Source of the DNA: Saprospiraceae bacterium
GTDB taxonomy: Bacteria; Bacteroidota; Bacteroidia; Chitinophagales; Saprospiraceae
Length of the DNA: 64,000 nt
Assembly (NCBI GenBank): GCA_020628475.1
Contig: JAHDFB010000001.1
Span: 1-64,000 of the forward strand
Reading direction: 5' to 3'
Translations under genes and position numbers: made by a program
Shown: positions 54,089 to 62,942 of the stretch, one piece after another
Position numbering within the stretch: the stretch's first letter is position 1
Layout: each line of letters starts with the position of its first letter
Notes under the pieces: generated by a model
What the model saw: the letters and a program-made list of their open reading frames with translations, nothing else
What the model was told of the DNA's origin: nothing
The model's database searches: none

Positions 54089-54721
54089 TTATTTTCGATA
54101 GAGAATCGTCAAGGACAGATATTGATTTCGTAGATTGATATTTCCGATAGGCATGCCGAAATCATTTTCGTATCGAATCGTAATGGCTTCATTGATATCG
54201 GCGTTTGCCGCTAATATCACCTCTAGGTAGGGATTTAAAGTATATCCCAATCCCAATACGCCAGCAACAATATTTCTGTTGGGGACGCTATTTGTGACAT
54301 CAGTCTCCAAACCATCTTCCTCGATGGTAAAATGTAATACGTGGCTATAAGATGGCCCTGCCATAAATTCGATTTTACGCCAAATTTTGAAATGCGCTAA
54401 AAGCGGAAAATCGAGATTGTAGCCTGTATATTTTTGAGCGCCAAATACATCATTGGCACCCTTGATGACAATGGATGGGTTCAAGGAAATTTTCCAACGT
54501 TCATTCAGGATGTAAGCCGATCTTGTTTGAAAGGTCATTGAAAACCTTGATTTATCTATTTCTGGAAGAGAAACGTCCGATTCAAAGATGATATCTTCTG
54601 AATAATCGCCAAATATTACACCAACCCCGACACCATATTCAATTTGATTTTGCCCCTTTAGATGAATGCATAATTGACACAATAGGAGCAAAATGAATGG
54701 TAATCTAAGTTGAAATCGCAT
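54089..54721 (-). CDS. Outer-membrane beta-barrel protein
   Basis: A 210-residue exported protein, signal peptide about 1-23 (HLKGQ). Alternating strands such as IEYGVGVGVIFGDYSED, WKISLNPSIVIKGAND and IVAGVLGLGYTLNPYLEVILAAN, ending YLSLTILYRK, are typical of small eight-stranded porin-like barrels. No family name can be given safely. It is upstream of the propeller-amidohydrolase gene on the same strand, with a 50-base gap. Confidence 0.72.
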   Translation of the reverse strand: MRFQLRLPFILLLLCQLCIHLKGQNQIEYGVGVGVIFGDYSEDIIFESDVSLPEIDKSRFSMTFQTRSAYILNERWKISLNPSIVIKGANDVFGAQKYTGYNLDFPLLAHFKIWRKIEFMAGPSYSHVLHFTIEEDGLETDVTNSVPNRNIVAGVLGLGYTLNPYLEVILAANADINEAITIRYENDFGMPIGNINLRNQYLSLTILYRK

Positions 54722-54807
54722 GCAAGTAAGTTTGTAGTTGGTCGATCACTGAAAACAGCGATATATTTTAAACTTCCTTCCTTGCGCTTTATTGTTTAGA
54801 GTTTTAA

Positions 54808-56277
54808 TTAATATTTGGATATGATGATATTATTTAATTTGAGTGTATCCGAAGGCGGTACCTCATCGATAAATATGGACCGACCATCAGGAATCCTACC
54901 TGTCTTGATAAAAAGGCCATCAAGAATGCATGATTGCTCGAGAAAATACACGCTTAAAATATCTTTGATATCATCGTAATGATCATCTAATAAACCGATA
55001 TTCCCGGATAAAACGGTCGGATTATTAATGTAATCTCTTTGGGCGAAAGCCCCACCTTCTAAAGGAAAACCACCATATAAATTCAAGGAAGTATGTAATA
55101 CAAAGGAGGCGGTATCTCTTGTTTTATCCGGAAGATATTCTCCCTGCGCGATGCAAATACTATCGCCCGATTTGGACATGGCCATAATATCTGCCAAATG
55201 ACCATGCGCTGTTTCCCAACTCCGACCATTTCCAACGGCATCTTTGATGACAAACCAACTACTATGATCATCTATTGCTGTCCTTGAATCGCATTGTATT
55301 CCCGGAAATGTGGCCCGTAAGGCATGTGCCATTTTATCCCAACCCAAGGAATCTTTGCGCAATCGATGATACTCTTGTTCAATGTGCAGAAAACGGCCTG
55401 CACTCATGGTCGCGTTTTGATTACAAGGCGCAGAGGAATTGTTGATTAATCGACCATTGGTATTGGTAAAACCGAGCAACCTGCTCCAAGAAGGATCTAA
55501 ATGACCAATCTTAGAACTCAATAATGTATCCTTAATAAGAAGATATCGAGCCAATTTTTCAATAGGATCATAACTCGGTGTGTCTCTGGTCCCATTACTC
55601 ATGATCAAATAAGGATCCGTTTCCTTTTTAGAAAAACCATGTAGCTGAATAAAATAAGGATTTAGGTGTTCGTCCAATATAGTCGCGCAACTTTGTTGAA
55701 ACACACTGTTTTCATTATGTGCTAAATCGGATATTCGATAATCTTCACTCGTTCCACAGACACTAGTTGAACCTGAACAACTAGAGAATTGCGAGGAATT
55801 GCAGCGGTTTGTGCCGGAAATCATTAGTAAACCGGCTTCTGTGTTTTGAAAACAATAGGCGGCTTGAAGTCCCGTATTTAAATCTTTTTTAGGATGCGGT
55901 GCCATAAACACCAATTGACTGCGACAGGCCTTCGGATTAAAGAGGTATAATCCCCAATGTGGACCAGAGGCTTGCCTTTCTAATCCATAAAAAGTATCAC
56001 TGGATATAGTATCGATTAATAAATCCAATCGATAATTCAGTGACTGCGCCTTGATATCTGCTAGGTTATATTCCTCCCGAAGTAGGTGCATGAAGCAACT
56101 ATCCCATCGGATCATTTCTGCATTCGTCGGTTCTATGAATTCGTCTGTAAAGCTCGGTGGAATAAGGTCAATATAGTTGAGAATGTAGGCTTCATAATTG
56201 ATCTCCAAGGTGTCCAAAGCTTGCCCAGAAAAGGGACTCAAAAGTATAGCCAAAAAGCACCATAGAAGAAGTCGCAC
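54808..56277 (-). CDS. Secreted protein ending in a cut-short beta-helix start domain
   Basis: A 489-residue protein starting at GTG 56277, signal peptide about 1-20 (FSGQA). Residues about 25-320 form a unique Cys-containing part with a serine-peptidase-like motif only by chance (ISGTNRCNSS). From about 345 the family opening of Bacteroidota beta-helix (choice-of-anchor/POMP-like) proteins appears: DAVGNGRSWETAHGHLADIM, GDSICIAQGEYLPD, FVLHTSLNLYGGFPL, TVLSGNIG, but only one turn follows (ILDGLFIKTG) before a stop. The remaining repeats and any T9SS domain are missing, so it may be truncated. Confidence 0.7.
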   Translation of the reverse strand: MRLLLWCFLAILLSPFSGQALDTLEINYEAYILNYIDLIPPSFTDEFIEPTNAEMIRWDSCFMHLLREEYNLADIKAQSLNYRLDLLIDTISSDTFYGLERQASGPHWGLYLFNPKACRSQLVFMAPHPKKDLNTGLQAAYCFQNTEAGLLMISGTNRCNSSQFSSCSGSTSVCGTSEDYRISDLAHNENSVFQQSCATILDEHLNPYFIQLHGFSKKETDPYLIMSNGTRDTPSYDPIEKLARYLLIKDTLLSSKIGHLDPSWSRLLGFTNTNGRLINNSSAPCNQNATMSAGRFLHIEQEYHRLRKDSLGWDKMAHALRATFPGIQCDSRTAIDDHSSWFVIKDAVGNGRSWETAHGHLADIMAMSKSGDSICIAQGEYLPDKTRDTASFVLHTSLNLYGGFPLEGGAFAQRDYINNPTVLSGNIGLLDDHYDDIKDILSVYFLEQSCILDGLFIKTGRIPDGRSIFIDEVPPSDTLKLNNIIISKY

Positions 56278-56349
56278 AGAAAAATGGAGTTTTATTCTGT
56301 GTAATATTAGAAAAGAAATCGTTTTACTATTGAATTAAATGAAGAAATT

Positions 56350-56820
56350 ATGCGAAAATCTTATATACTTAGTTGGATATTCTCCTTCATGTTGCTTGTA
56401 CCAGCATTGGCTCAAATCAAAAATATAGATATCGCGATGAAAGGTTCGATAGAAGCAAATCAGGAGCATGTAAGTTTTATTGAGCGACTAGCCGATGGTG
56501 AATCATATCGCATCGAATTGAACAGTATGGGCTGTTTTGGAGGGTCAGAATATGTGATGACGATCTTCAGAAAATCGAATAATTATTTTGCTACGTTTGA
56601 CGACCAGACCATCGAACTCACCGAAGAAGATCTAAAAGATTTTATTGGATTCGAACAGGAATTGGTCAATATTTCTAAGGGGTACTGTACCTCAGTCGAT
56701 ACCTACACACTCAGTTATAAAAATGAAAAATGGTCAAAAAAGGATGCCAGTTGTAGTTGGAATGGAATGGCTAGATTAAGGCATAAATTCAAGTCCAGAT
56801 CTCTTACAAATAAGTCTTAA
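56350..56820 (+). CDS. Small secreted protein, unknown function
   Basis: A 156-residue protein with signal peptide 1-22 (VPALAQ). The body alternates strands (YRIELNSMGCFGGSEYVMTIF, NYFATFDDQTIELTEED, VDTYTLSYKNEKWSK) and has three Cys (about 56, 117, 134 in the full chain). No motif that I recognise. It is divergent from the preceding gene, and its ATG lies 72 bases from that gene's start. Confidence 0.65.
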   Translation: MRKSYILSWIFSFMLLVPALAQIKNIDIAMKGSIEANQEHVSFIERLADGESYRIELNSMGCFGGSEYVMTIFRKSNNYFATFDDQTIELTEEDLKDFIGFEQELVNISKGYCTSVDTYTLSYKNEKWSKKDASCSWNGMARLRHKFKSRSLTNKS

Positions 56821-56887
56821 AATCGAATCGATGCATAATTTAACGCTATAACACATAACAGATTTCTATATATGATAAGGAATTCGT

Positions 56888-56895
56888 TACCTTTG
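56888..56895 (+). promoter_or_regulatory. -7 promoter element of the DEAD-box helicase gene
   Basis: TACCTTTG, full TAnnTTTG match, 19 bases before ATG 56915. Confidence 0.55.
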
Positions 56896-56914
56896 GGGCT
56901 TATTCAAGGAAGTT

Positions 56915-58417
56915 ATGACGTTTAAAGAGTTGGGATTGATTGATCCCATATTGAAATCAATAGAAGAGCAAGGATACGAAAGGCCCACACCCATTCAGAA
57001 AAAAGCCATTCCTATTTTATTAAAAAGAAGAGATTTGATGGGCTGTGCCCAAACGGGTACGGGCAAAACGGCTGCCTTTTCCATTCCAATTATTCAACAT
57101 CTGGTCAATGACGATCAAAATGTACCGGGTAAGCGAAAAATAAAAGCTTTAATCGTAACGCCGACTAGAGAATTGGCGATTCAAATTGATGATAATCTCA
57201 CGCAATATGCCAAGTATACGCGCATCAAAAATGTGGTGATCTTTGGTGGAGTTAAGCAGGGTCGACAAGTTGATCAATTAAAACAAGGGACAGATATCTT
57301 AGTGGCAACACCGGGTAGATTATTGGATTTACAAGGTCAAGGAATCATCTCTCTGGAGGATCTTTCGTACTTTGTACTGGATGAGGCCGATCAAATGTTG
57401 GATATGGGATTTATCCATGATATCAAGAAAATCTTGAAACTTATTCCTCAAAAACGACAATCTTTATTCTTTTCTGCAACGATGCCAAAATCCATTGTAG
57501 AATTGTCTAAAAAAATACTTGGGAGTTACGAATCCGTCACTATTAAACCTGAACAAGCGACAGCCGAACGAGTCGAGCAGGCAATTTATCATGTCAATAA
57601 ACAAAATAAGATCAATCTTTTGATCGATATTTTACGTGAACGAAAGGCCGATTCCACCTTAGTGTTTTCAAGAACTAAATACGGTGCAGATAAAATAGTG
57701 CGTAAATTAATGAAAGCCGATATCCAAGCGGCGGCGATACACGGGAATAAGACGCAAAATAATCGACAGAGAGCCCTCAATGCTTTCAAAGAAGGAAAAG
57801 TGCGCGTTCTGGTTGCCACGGATATTGCAGCAAGGGGAATCGATGTCTCTGAGCTGGCATTGGTTATAAATTATGATCTTCCTAATGTCCCGGAAACCTA
57901 CGTACATCGTATCGGGCGAACGGGTAGGGCATCAGCGAGTGGAATTGCCCTCTCATTCAGTATGCCAGATGATGGAGCTAACTTAAAAGCAATACAAAAG
58001 TTGATTAATCAGCAGATTCCAGTTATTGATAATCACGCTTATGTAGGAATGGTCGATCAACCTATTGAACAGAAGCATCCTAATAAACAGGGGAATCGAT
58101 CTTCTCGAAATGGAAAAAAATCAAGGGCACAACAGGCAAAAGGGGAGAGAAGGGGAAAAAAAGATGGCCCTCAAAAGTCAGGAGGCTCCAATTCGAAAAA
58201 ACAAGGAAAAGAGCAAATCAAGTCTACTAAATCGAACCAAAATAAAAGGGACGAACGATCGAAAAATGAAGAGCAACCATTTGCGGAGACTAAAACGAAG
58301 CGGAATCCATCTAAAAAGAAATCAAGGAATAAAAATAAACGTAGACACAATCGCGATCATGATCCAATAACCGGGAAAAAGAAACCAGACAGAAGTTATC
58401 TCAATTTATTGGACTAA
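56915..58417 (+). CDS. DEAD-box RNA helicase, RhlE-like
   Basis: A 500-residue ATP-dependent RNA helicase. Q motif: GYERPTPIQKKAIP. Motif I: AQTGTGKT. Ia: PTRELA. Ib: TPGRLLD. II: DEAD. III: SAT. Second RecA domain: TLVFSRTK, ATDIAARGIDV and HRIGRTGRA. The last about 120 residues are a Lys/Arg/Gln-rich disordered tail, typical of RhlE-type enzymes that act in ribosome assembly or RNA turnover, often at low temperature. It has its own promoter. Confidence 0.94.
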   Translation: MTFKELGLIDPILKSIEEQGYERPTPIQKKAIPILLKRRDLMGCAQTGTGKTAAFSIPIIQHLVNDDQNVPGKRKIKALIVTPTRELAIQIDDNLTQYAKYTRIKNVVIFGGVKQGRQVDQLKQGTDILVATPGRLLDLQGQGIISLEDLSYFVLDEADQMLDMGFIHDIKKILKLIPQKRQSLFFSATMPKSIVELSKKILGSYESVTIKPEQATAERVEQAIYHVNKQNKINLLIDILRERKADSTLVFSRTKYGADKIVRKLMKADIQAAAIHGNKTQNNRQRALNAFKEGKVRVLVATDIAARGIDVSELALVINYDLPNVPETYVHRIGRTGRASASGIALSFSMPDDGANLKAIQKLINQQIPVIDNHAYVGMVDQPIEQKHPNKQGNRSSRNGKKSRAQQAKGERRGKKDGPQKSGGSNSKKQGKEQIKSTKSNQNKRDERSKNEEQPFAETKTKRNPSKKKSRNKNKRRHNRDHDPITGKKKPDRSYLNLLD

Positions 58418-58472
58418 TGTTAATATTATCTTAAAATGAACAAGTCTGTCTGTTTTCAAAATGAGACTCTTA

Positions 58473-58480
58473 TATCTTTG
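58473..58480 (+). promoter_or_regulatory. -7 promoter element of the tetR-like gene, leaderless arrangement
   Basis: TATCTTTG, full match, five bases before ATG 58486. A GTCTGTCT block (58444-58451), also found in the palindrome at 59059-59078, lies near the -33 position, so the repressor may control itself. Confidence 0.55.
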
Positions 58481-58485
58481 TCTCG

Positions 58486-59040
58486 ATGAAACATGCATTG
58501 GTTAAAAGTACGATAATCGAAACAGCTGCAAAGCTGTTTTATACCAACGGTTACAATAGTACCGGGATCAATGAAATTATTAAAACAGCTGGTATTGCCA
58601 AGGCAACGCTATACAATCACTTCAAGTCTAAAGAAGATATCTGTGTAGCCTATTTGCAATTCCGAAATAATCAATTCTATCAGCAGCTCGATGAATTTAT
58701 AGAAGGACAGTCGGGAAAGACGGAAAAGGTCCTATATCTGTTTGATTTCTTATTGGAGTTTTTCAAAGAAGACGATTTCAATGGTTGTTGGTGTTTGAAT
58801 ACACTTTCTGAACTACCCAAAGAAAATGTCATGGTTCGCGACGAAATCATGAAACAGAAAAAGCAGTTCTTAAGCTATATCCAAGCATTGTTGGAGACCT
58901 CAGAAACTGTAGATAAAGATCAACTTCTTAGCAGAAGAGTATACCTGTTATACGAAGCCGCCATTTCGGAGAGTAATTTGTATCGGGAGAAATGGCCCAT
59001 CGATGAGGCTAAGAAGCTGTGTACATCCATTTTAAAATAA
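58486..59040 (+). CDS. TetR-family transcriptional regulator
   Basis: A 184-residue repressor. The N-terminal helix-turn-helix is [20 protein letters not shown] followed by [21 protein letters not shown]. The C-terminal ligand domain has two Cys in a [15 protein letters not shown] segment, reminiscent of thiol-sensing relatives such as NemR (weak). It is followed by an SDR gene, with a perfect inverted repeat between them, so the SDR gene is the likely target. Confidence 0.92.
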   Translation: MKHALVKSTIIETAAKLFYTNGYNSTGINEIIKTAGIAKATLYNHFKSKEDICVAYLQFRNNQFYQQLDEFIEGQSGKTEKVLYLFDFLLEFFKEDDFNGCWCLNTLSELPKENVMVRDEIMKQKKQFLSYIQALLETSETVDKDQLLSRRVYLLYEAAISESNLYREKWPIDEAKKLCTSILK

Positions 59041-59058
59041 TATTTTTTTACATCTTAT

Positions 59059-59078
59059 AAGACAGACTGGTCTGTCTT
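59059..59078. promoter_or_regulatory. 20-bp palindromic operator, probable TetR-family site
   Basis: AAGACAGAC (59059-59067), two bases, GTCTGTCTT (59070-59078): a perfect 9-bp inverted repeat, 17 bases before the SDR start. GTCTGTCT recurs upstream of the tetR-like gene. Confidence 0.7.
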
Positions 59079-59095
59079 TATTTAAAAATTACTTA

Positions 59096-59842
59096 ATGTC
59101 TGAATTTAACAACAAAACAGCCCTGATAATTGGAGGAACTAGTGGTATCGGCTGGGCACTGGCTAAACAACTTCTCGATCAAGGAGCACAGGTGCACATC
59201 GTGGGACGAAATCCTGGAAAAGTACAAGATCAAAACGGATTGACAAAACATCAAGTTAATATTAGCAATACAACTGAGGTACAAGAATTTATCGAGCAAT
59301 TAAACCAGTGGAATAACTTAGACTATTTGGTTAATGCCTCTGGTATATTTGGACCAAAACCTTTTCTAGAACATAATCAAGCCGATTACGATGCCTATAT
59401 GGATTTAAATCGTGGGTTCTTTTTCTTGACGCAGGCTTCCGCTAATAAGATGAAGGATACAAAAGGTGGATCCATTGTAAATGTAGGTTCTATGTGGGCT
59501 AAACAAGCTGTAAAAGCCACACCGTCTTCTGCCTATTCTATGCAGAAAGCAGGTCTTCATTCCTTAACCCAACATTTGGCGATGGAACTAGCTGATTACA
59601 ATATTCGTGTGAATGCTGTCTCACCAGCTGTGGTTCAAACTCCAGTATATGATGCGGTATTTGGTGGAACGAACGAAGCAGAAGAAGCTTTGAAAGGTTT
59701 TAATGCTTTTCATCCTATCGGTAGAAATGGTCAAGCGCAAGATGTGGCTGAAGCGATTTCCTTTTTGTTATCCGATAAAGCATCATGGATCACAGGAGCT
59801 ATCTGGGATACCGATGGAGGTGTTATGGCTGGACGAAATTAA
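59096..59842 (+). CDS. SDR-family oxidoreductase
   Basis: A 248-residue short-chain dehydrogenase/reductase. Nucleotide site: [16 protein letters not shown] (TGxxxGIG type). NASGIFG corresponds to the NNAG motif. The catalytic Ser is in [11 protein letters not shown], and YSMQKAG supplies Tyr-x3-Lys. The C-terminal [15 protein letters not shown] is the classical end. It reduces or oxidises an unknown carbonyl or alcohol, likely under control of the preceding TetR-type repressor. Confidence 0.94.
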   Translation: MSEFNNKTALIIGGTSGIGWALAKQLLDQGAQVHIVGRNPGKVQDQNGLTKHQVNISNTTEVQEFIEQLNQWNNLDYLVNASGIFGPKPFLEHNQADYDAYMDLNRGFFFLTQASANKMKDTKGGSIVNVGSMWAKQAVKATPSSAYSMQKAGLHSLTQHLAMELADYNIRVNAVSPAVVQTPVYDAVFGGTNEAEEALKGFNAFHPIGRNGQAQDVAEAISFLLSDKASWITGAIWDTDGGVMAGRN

Positions 59843-59856
59843 AATCCTCATCGCAT

Positions 59857-59887
59857 TACAGGATATTCTCAAAGGGAATATCCTGTA
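59857..59887 (+). terminator. Hairpin after the SDR gene
   Basis: TACAGGATATTC (59857-59868) and GAATATCCTGTA (59876-59887) form a perfect 12-bp stem. The following TTAAAAATT is a weak T-run, so termination may be partial. Confidence 0.55.
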
Positions 59888-59925
59888 TTAAAAATTCTAA
59901 AGTACAGATTGGCCAGAGAATTGTA

Positions 59926-59933
59926 TATCTTTA
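59926..59933 (+). promoter_or_regulatory. -7 promoter element of the DinB-family gene, leaderless arrangement
   Basis: TATCTTTA (seven of eight) four bases before ATG 59938. It lies inside the longer open frame from 59785, arguing against that upstream start. Confidence 0.45.
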
Positions 59934-59937
59934 TCGC

Positions 59938-60486
59938 ATGGCGGATCATCAAGTAATAGCGATCAGAGCATTGGATCGCTGCAATGTTCAATTGGATCAA
60001 TTATTTCAACGTATTGATGATATTGATCCTCATTACTTGTCGGAAAAACTCGACGAAAATACCTGGTCGGTGATTCAAATTTTGAATCATGTGCTTCAAG
60101 GAGAACAATTGGCCCTATCGTATATGCAATATAAAAAAGAGCAAGGTGCTGTATTGGAAAAGGAAAGTTGGAAAGCACGCTGGAGATTTCATCTCACTAT
60201 GATAGCGCTGAGTCTACCACTTAAATTTAAAGCACCAGGCAAACTCAATAGTCCTTCCAATCAAGAATCCTTGGAAGAAGTGAAAGCTAATTTTTTAGCG
60301 GCAAGAGTAGCCTTGAGAGCATTCATGGACGAGCAGGATCCTAGCTTTTTTCGAATGGCCAGTTGTAAGCATCCAAGAATTGGAAGGATTACATTAACAC
60401 GTATGATCCGTTTCTTTCACAAGCATGTGCAACATCACGAAAAGCAAATACTACGCCGACTAATCACCTTATCCAAGATGGAATAA
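59938..60486 (+). CDS. DinB-family four-helix metalloprotein
   Basis: A 182-residue DinB-like protein. ATG 59938 is chosen over the open frame from 59785, which overlaps the SDR gene. Motifs: YLSEKLDENTWSVIQILNHVL (first His), RFFHKHVQHHEKQILRRL (two further His), completing the typical His3 metal site. DinB-fold proteins are often thiol-dependent (bacillithiol) transferases; with a YtxJ protein in the same window this is a hint only. Role unknown. Confidence 0.82.
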   Translation: MADHQVIAIRALDRCNVQLDQLFQRIDDIDPHYLSEKLDENTWSVIQILNHVLQGEQLALSYMQYKKEQGAVLEKESWKARWRFHLTMIALSLPLKFKAPGKLNSPSNQESLEEVKANFLAARVALRAFMDEQDPSFFRMASCKHPRIGRITLTRMIRFFHKHVQHHEKQILRRLITLSKME

Positions 60487-60490
60487 TATC

Positions 60491-61006
60491 TTAAAAACCA
60501 ATGGTTTTCTTCTTCTGTTGCATGTTCTTTTTTAAATGCGCCATTTTCACAGCAGTAGCCGCGGCCTCTACGCCTTTATTTCCATGTTTGCCACCCGAAC
60601 GATCTTCCGCTTGTTCCATACTATTCGGAGTCAAAACGCCGAAGATAACTGGTTTTGACGCCACAATATTCAGTTGAGCGATAGCGGTGGCTACAGCATG
60701 GCCAATGTATTCATCGTGCTTCGTCTCACCCTTGATAATACAACCAAGGCAAATAATAGCATCAAAGGACTCTTTACCGAGCATGATTTTAGCGCCCATG
60801 GGTAATTCAAAAGAACCTGGTACATCTGCTACTTCAATATCTTTTTCGTCCGCCCCACATTCTATCAAGAATTGTTTACACCCTTCTGTCAACGCAGTGG
60901 TGATCTTCGTATTCCATTCTGCTCGAACAATGCCGAACTTCATTCCCTTTGCATCAGGCACATCTTGAGACACTACACTGGATAAATTTTCAATTGAACT
61001 CGCCAT
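60491..61006 (-). CDS. ribH: 6,7-dimethyl-8-ribityllumazine synthase
   Basis: A 171-residue enzyme of riboflavin synthesis. Motifs: GIVRAEWN, VADVPGSFELPMGAKIM, CLGCIIKGETKHDEYI and FGVLTPNSMEQAEDRSGGKHGNKGVEAA (with the catalytic His in the ETKHD region). It condenses ArP with dihydroxybutanone phosphate in an icosahedral or pentameric assembly. It follows the TPR-protein gene after a hairpin, and converges with the DinB gene. Confidence 0.95.
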   Translation of the reverse strand: MASSIENLSSVVSQDVPDAKGMKFGIVRAEWNTKITTALTEGCKQFLIECGADEKDIEVADVPGSFELPMGAKIMLGKESFDAIICLGCIIKGETKHDEYIGHAVATAIAQLNIVASKPVIFGVLTPNSMEQAEDRSGGKHGNKGVEAAATAVKMAHLKKNMQQKKKTIGF

Positions 61007-61025
61007 AATTTCTTTTTTAAATAAA

Positions 61026-61056
61026 AATAGAGATGAATTAGTAACTCATCTCTATT
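61026..61056 (-). terminator. Terminator/attenuator between the TPR gene and ribH
   Basis: AATAGAGATGA (61026-61036) and TCATCTCTATT (61046-61056) form a perfect 11-bp stem. On the minus strand it is followed by TTTTATTT. It would stop or reduce read-through into ribH. Confidence 0.7.
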
Positions 61057-61084
61057 GTAACTCTTTTATATTGCTAAGGTTCGC

Positions 61085-61762
61085 TTATTGAACCAAAAAT
61101 TTGTCGACTTCTGCAGCAATTGCTGAATCTGGAAATTCATCTTTTATCTGAGCAAATAGCTTTTGAGATGTGCTAACGTCACCTTGTGTTAAATTCAACA
61201 AAGCCAACTTATTTAGATAGTACGGCGTAAGAAAATCATTCTTCTTTGCGGAAACAGCTTTGTTGTAAGAATTTTTCGCTTTATCCATATCGCCAAGTTC
61301 AGAATAAGCATCACCCAAACTTCCATATTTCATAATTGGAAGAATATTTCCTTTAGTTTTCACAGATTCTAAATACTCAACGGCATCATCATATCTACCT
61401 AGGTTTAGGTAACAGACTCCTGCATAATATTTAGCGGTATTGGCTGTTGGAGTACCACCATAATTGTCAGCGATTTCAACAAATCCTTCGTATCCTTCTC
61501 CAGGATTCGTTAATGCTAGAGCGAAAGAATCACGTGCAAACTGCTCCTGAGCTTTTGAAATTTGCTCGATCGCATTCACTTTTCTTGGACCCATGATACC
61601 ATATTGATAAAATAAATATCCACCAATCAATAGGATGATCGCAGCAATAATACCACCTACAAGACCTTTGTTCTTGTTGATATAATCCTGAAAATTGTCT
61701 CTTGCTTCAACAATGTCTATGATCGTTTCGTCCGCTTTACGTTCTACTTTTCTCTTTGCCAT
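61085..61762 (-). CDS. YfgM-like membrane TPR protein
   Basis: A 225-residue protein with one membrane helix at about 36-53 (GLVGGIIAAIILLIGGYLF) after a charged cytoplasmic start, then TPR units (AKYYAGVCYLNLGRYDDAVE, GDAYSELGDMDKAKNSYNKA, LNLTQGDVSTSQKLFAQ). This resembles YfgM, a chaperone-associated anchor protein of the Sec translocon. It lies upstream of ribH on the same strand. A TACTTTTG element at 61788-61795 (minus strand) is its likely promoter. Confidence 0.8.
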   Translation of the reverse strand: MAKRKVERKADETIIDIVEARDNFQDYINKNKGLVGGIIAAIILLIGGYLFYQYGIMGPRKVNAIEQISKAQEQFARDSFALALTNPGEGYEGFVEIADNYGGTPTANTAKYYAGVCYLNLGRYDDAVEYLESVKTKGNILPIMKYGSLGDAYSELGDMDKAKNSYNKAVSAKKNDFLTPYYLNKLALLNLTQGDVSTSQKLFAQIKDEFPDSAIAAEVDKFLVQ

Positions 61763-61787
61763 TATGTTAATCTTAAAAAATCAAGCG

Positions 61788-61795
61788 CAAAAGTA
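61788..61795 (-). promoter_or_regulatory. -7 promoter element of the YfgM-like gene
   Basis: The minus strand reads TACTTTTG, full TAnnTTTG match, 25 bases before ATG 61762. Confidence 0.5.
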
Positions 61796-61971
61796 AGTAA
61801 TCCTTTCCATATTATTGCTTTAAGTACATGAAATATTCATGTCATATATGAAAATATTAAATGTATAATACTTTAAGACCTCTTTTTACGTTCTGAAGCA
61901 TAGAACATTATGTGTAAGATGACAAGATTTTATCCTGTCTCTTATATCTAGCTATGTAAGCACTTTGTTGG

Positions 61972-62850
61972 ATGAAAAGAACGTTTTACTTACTTCTCAT
62001 TTTTTGTTGTTACACAGAACTCCTTGCTCAAAATCCAAGCTTTAGCCCTTTCGAAGGAAATATATACGTATTACCCAATAAAGAATTGGAAATGGGGCAT
62101 GGTCCGCATATTTATGACGATTCAATTATAGGTCAAGTAAGATTCGAGGAATTGAATTTTGAATCTAGAAATTTTAATCTTGGTTTACCGGGCGTTCCTA
62201 TCAAGGATGCCTTTGGATTGGTTCTATTTTCCACACTGTCGATTGAACAAGATGGATGCTATCTTTTCGCACTGAATTCTGATGATGGCTCCAAACTTTG
62301 GATAGATCAACATTTATTATTGAATAATGACCGTCCCCATAAAATGAGGCTCAAGATCGATACCTTGTGGTTGAAAAGAGGGAAATATCCCGTAAAACTG
62401 TGGTATTATAACGCATATCCTGAGCGATTAGGTTTGGAGTTGAAATCCAAAATGCTTCCCGACAGCTTAACTTGTCATTCAACCGAACAATTAAGGAGCG
62501 TTTCCGAGCACATTCAAGGTGATATACTATTTGATTTCGATGACATATCCATCAAAAAGGAAGCCTATAGCTACTTGGATAGTCTGGTGTTCATATATGG
62601 TCAGGAAAGATTTGATTCAGTACATATCATTGGTCACACAGATTCTATAGGCTCAGAATTTTATAATCAACAATTATCTTTACGAAGGGCGCATGCAATT
62701 CGTACTTATTTAATGGAAAAGTATGTTAATCTACCATGGAAGATCAAAATTAGTGGTGCAGGAGAGCGACAACCAGTGAAGAACAATACTTCTAAAGAGA
62801 ATCGAAGCCAAAATCGCCGGGTAGAAATCATTTTCTCAAAAACAAAATGA
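61972..62850 (+). CDS. PA14-like and OmpA-like domain outer-membrane protein
   Basis: A 292-residue exported protein. Signal peptide about 1-19 (TELLAQ). Residues about 45-160 look like a PA14 domain (FSTLSIEQDGCYLFALNSDDGSKLWIDQ-type strand, KMRLKIDTLWLKRGKYPVKLWYYNA). Residues about 180-292 are an OmpA-like peptidoglycan-binding domain (DILFDFDDISIKKEA, HIIGHTDSIGSEFYNQQLSLRRAHAI, GERQPVKNNTSKENRSQNRRVEIIF). PA14 suggests carbohydrate binding. No clear promoter was seen. Confidence 0.85.
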   Translation: MKRTFYLLLIFCCYTELLAQNPSFSPFEGNIYVLPNKELEMGHGPHIYDDSIIGQVRFEELNFESRNFNLGLPGVPIKDAFGLVLFSTLSIEQDGCYLFALNSDDGSKLWIDQHLLLNNDRPHKMRLKIDTLWLKRGKYPVKLWYYNAYPERLGLELKSKMLPDSLTCHSTEQLRSVSEHIQGDILFDFDDISIKKEAYSYLDSLVFIYGQERFDSVHIIGHTDSIGSEFYNQQLSLRRAHAIRTYLMEKYVNLPWKIKISGAGERQPVKNNTSKENRSQNRRVEIIFSKTK

Positions 62851-62942
62851 TCCTAAAAAAATACCTGTTCATTTTTCGTTTGTCCGTTCTTTATAATCTT
62901 CGCTATTTTACAATTAAATTGACGGTACTCTAAGAAGAAAAG

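Noticed and set aside
59785-59937. Upstream extension of the DinB-family gene overlapping the SDR gene
   Set aside because: It runs through the SDR 3' end, a hairpin and the promoter; ATG 59938 gives the normal family length.
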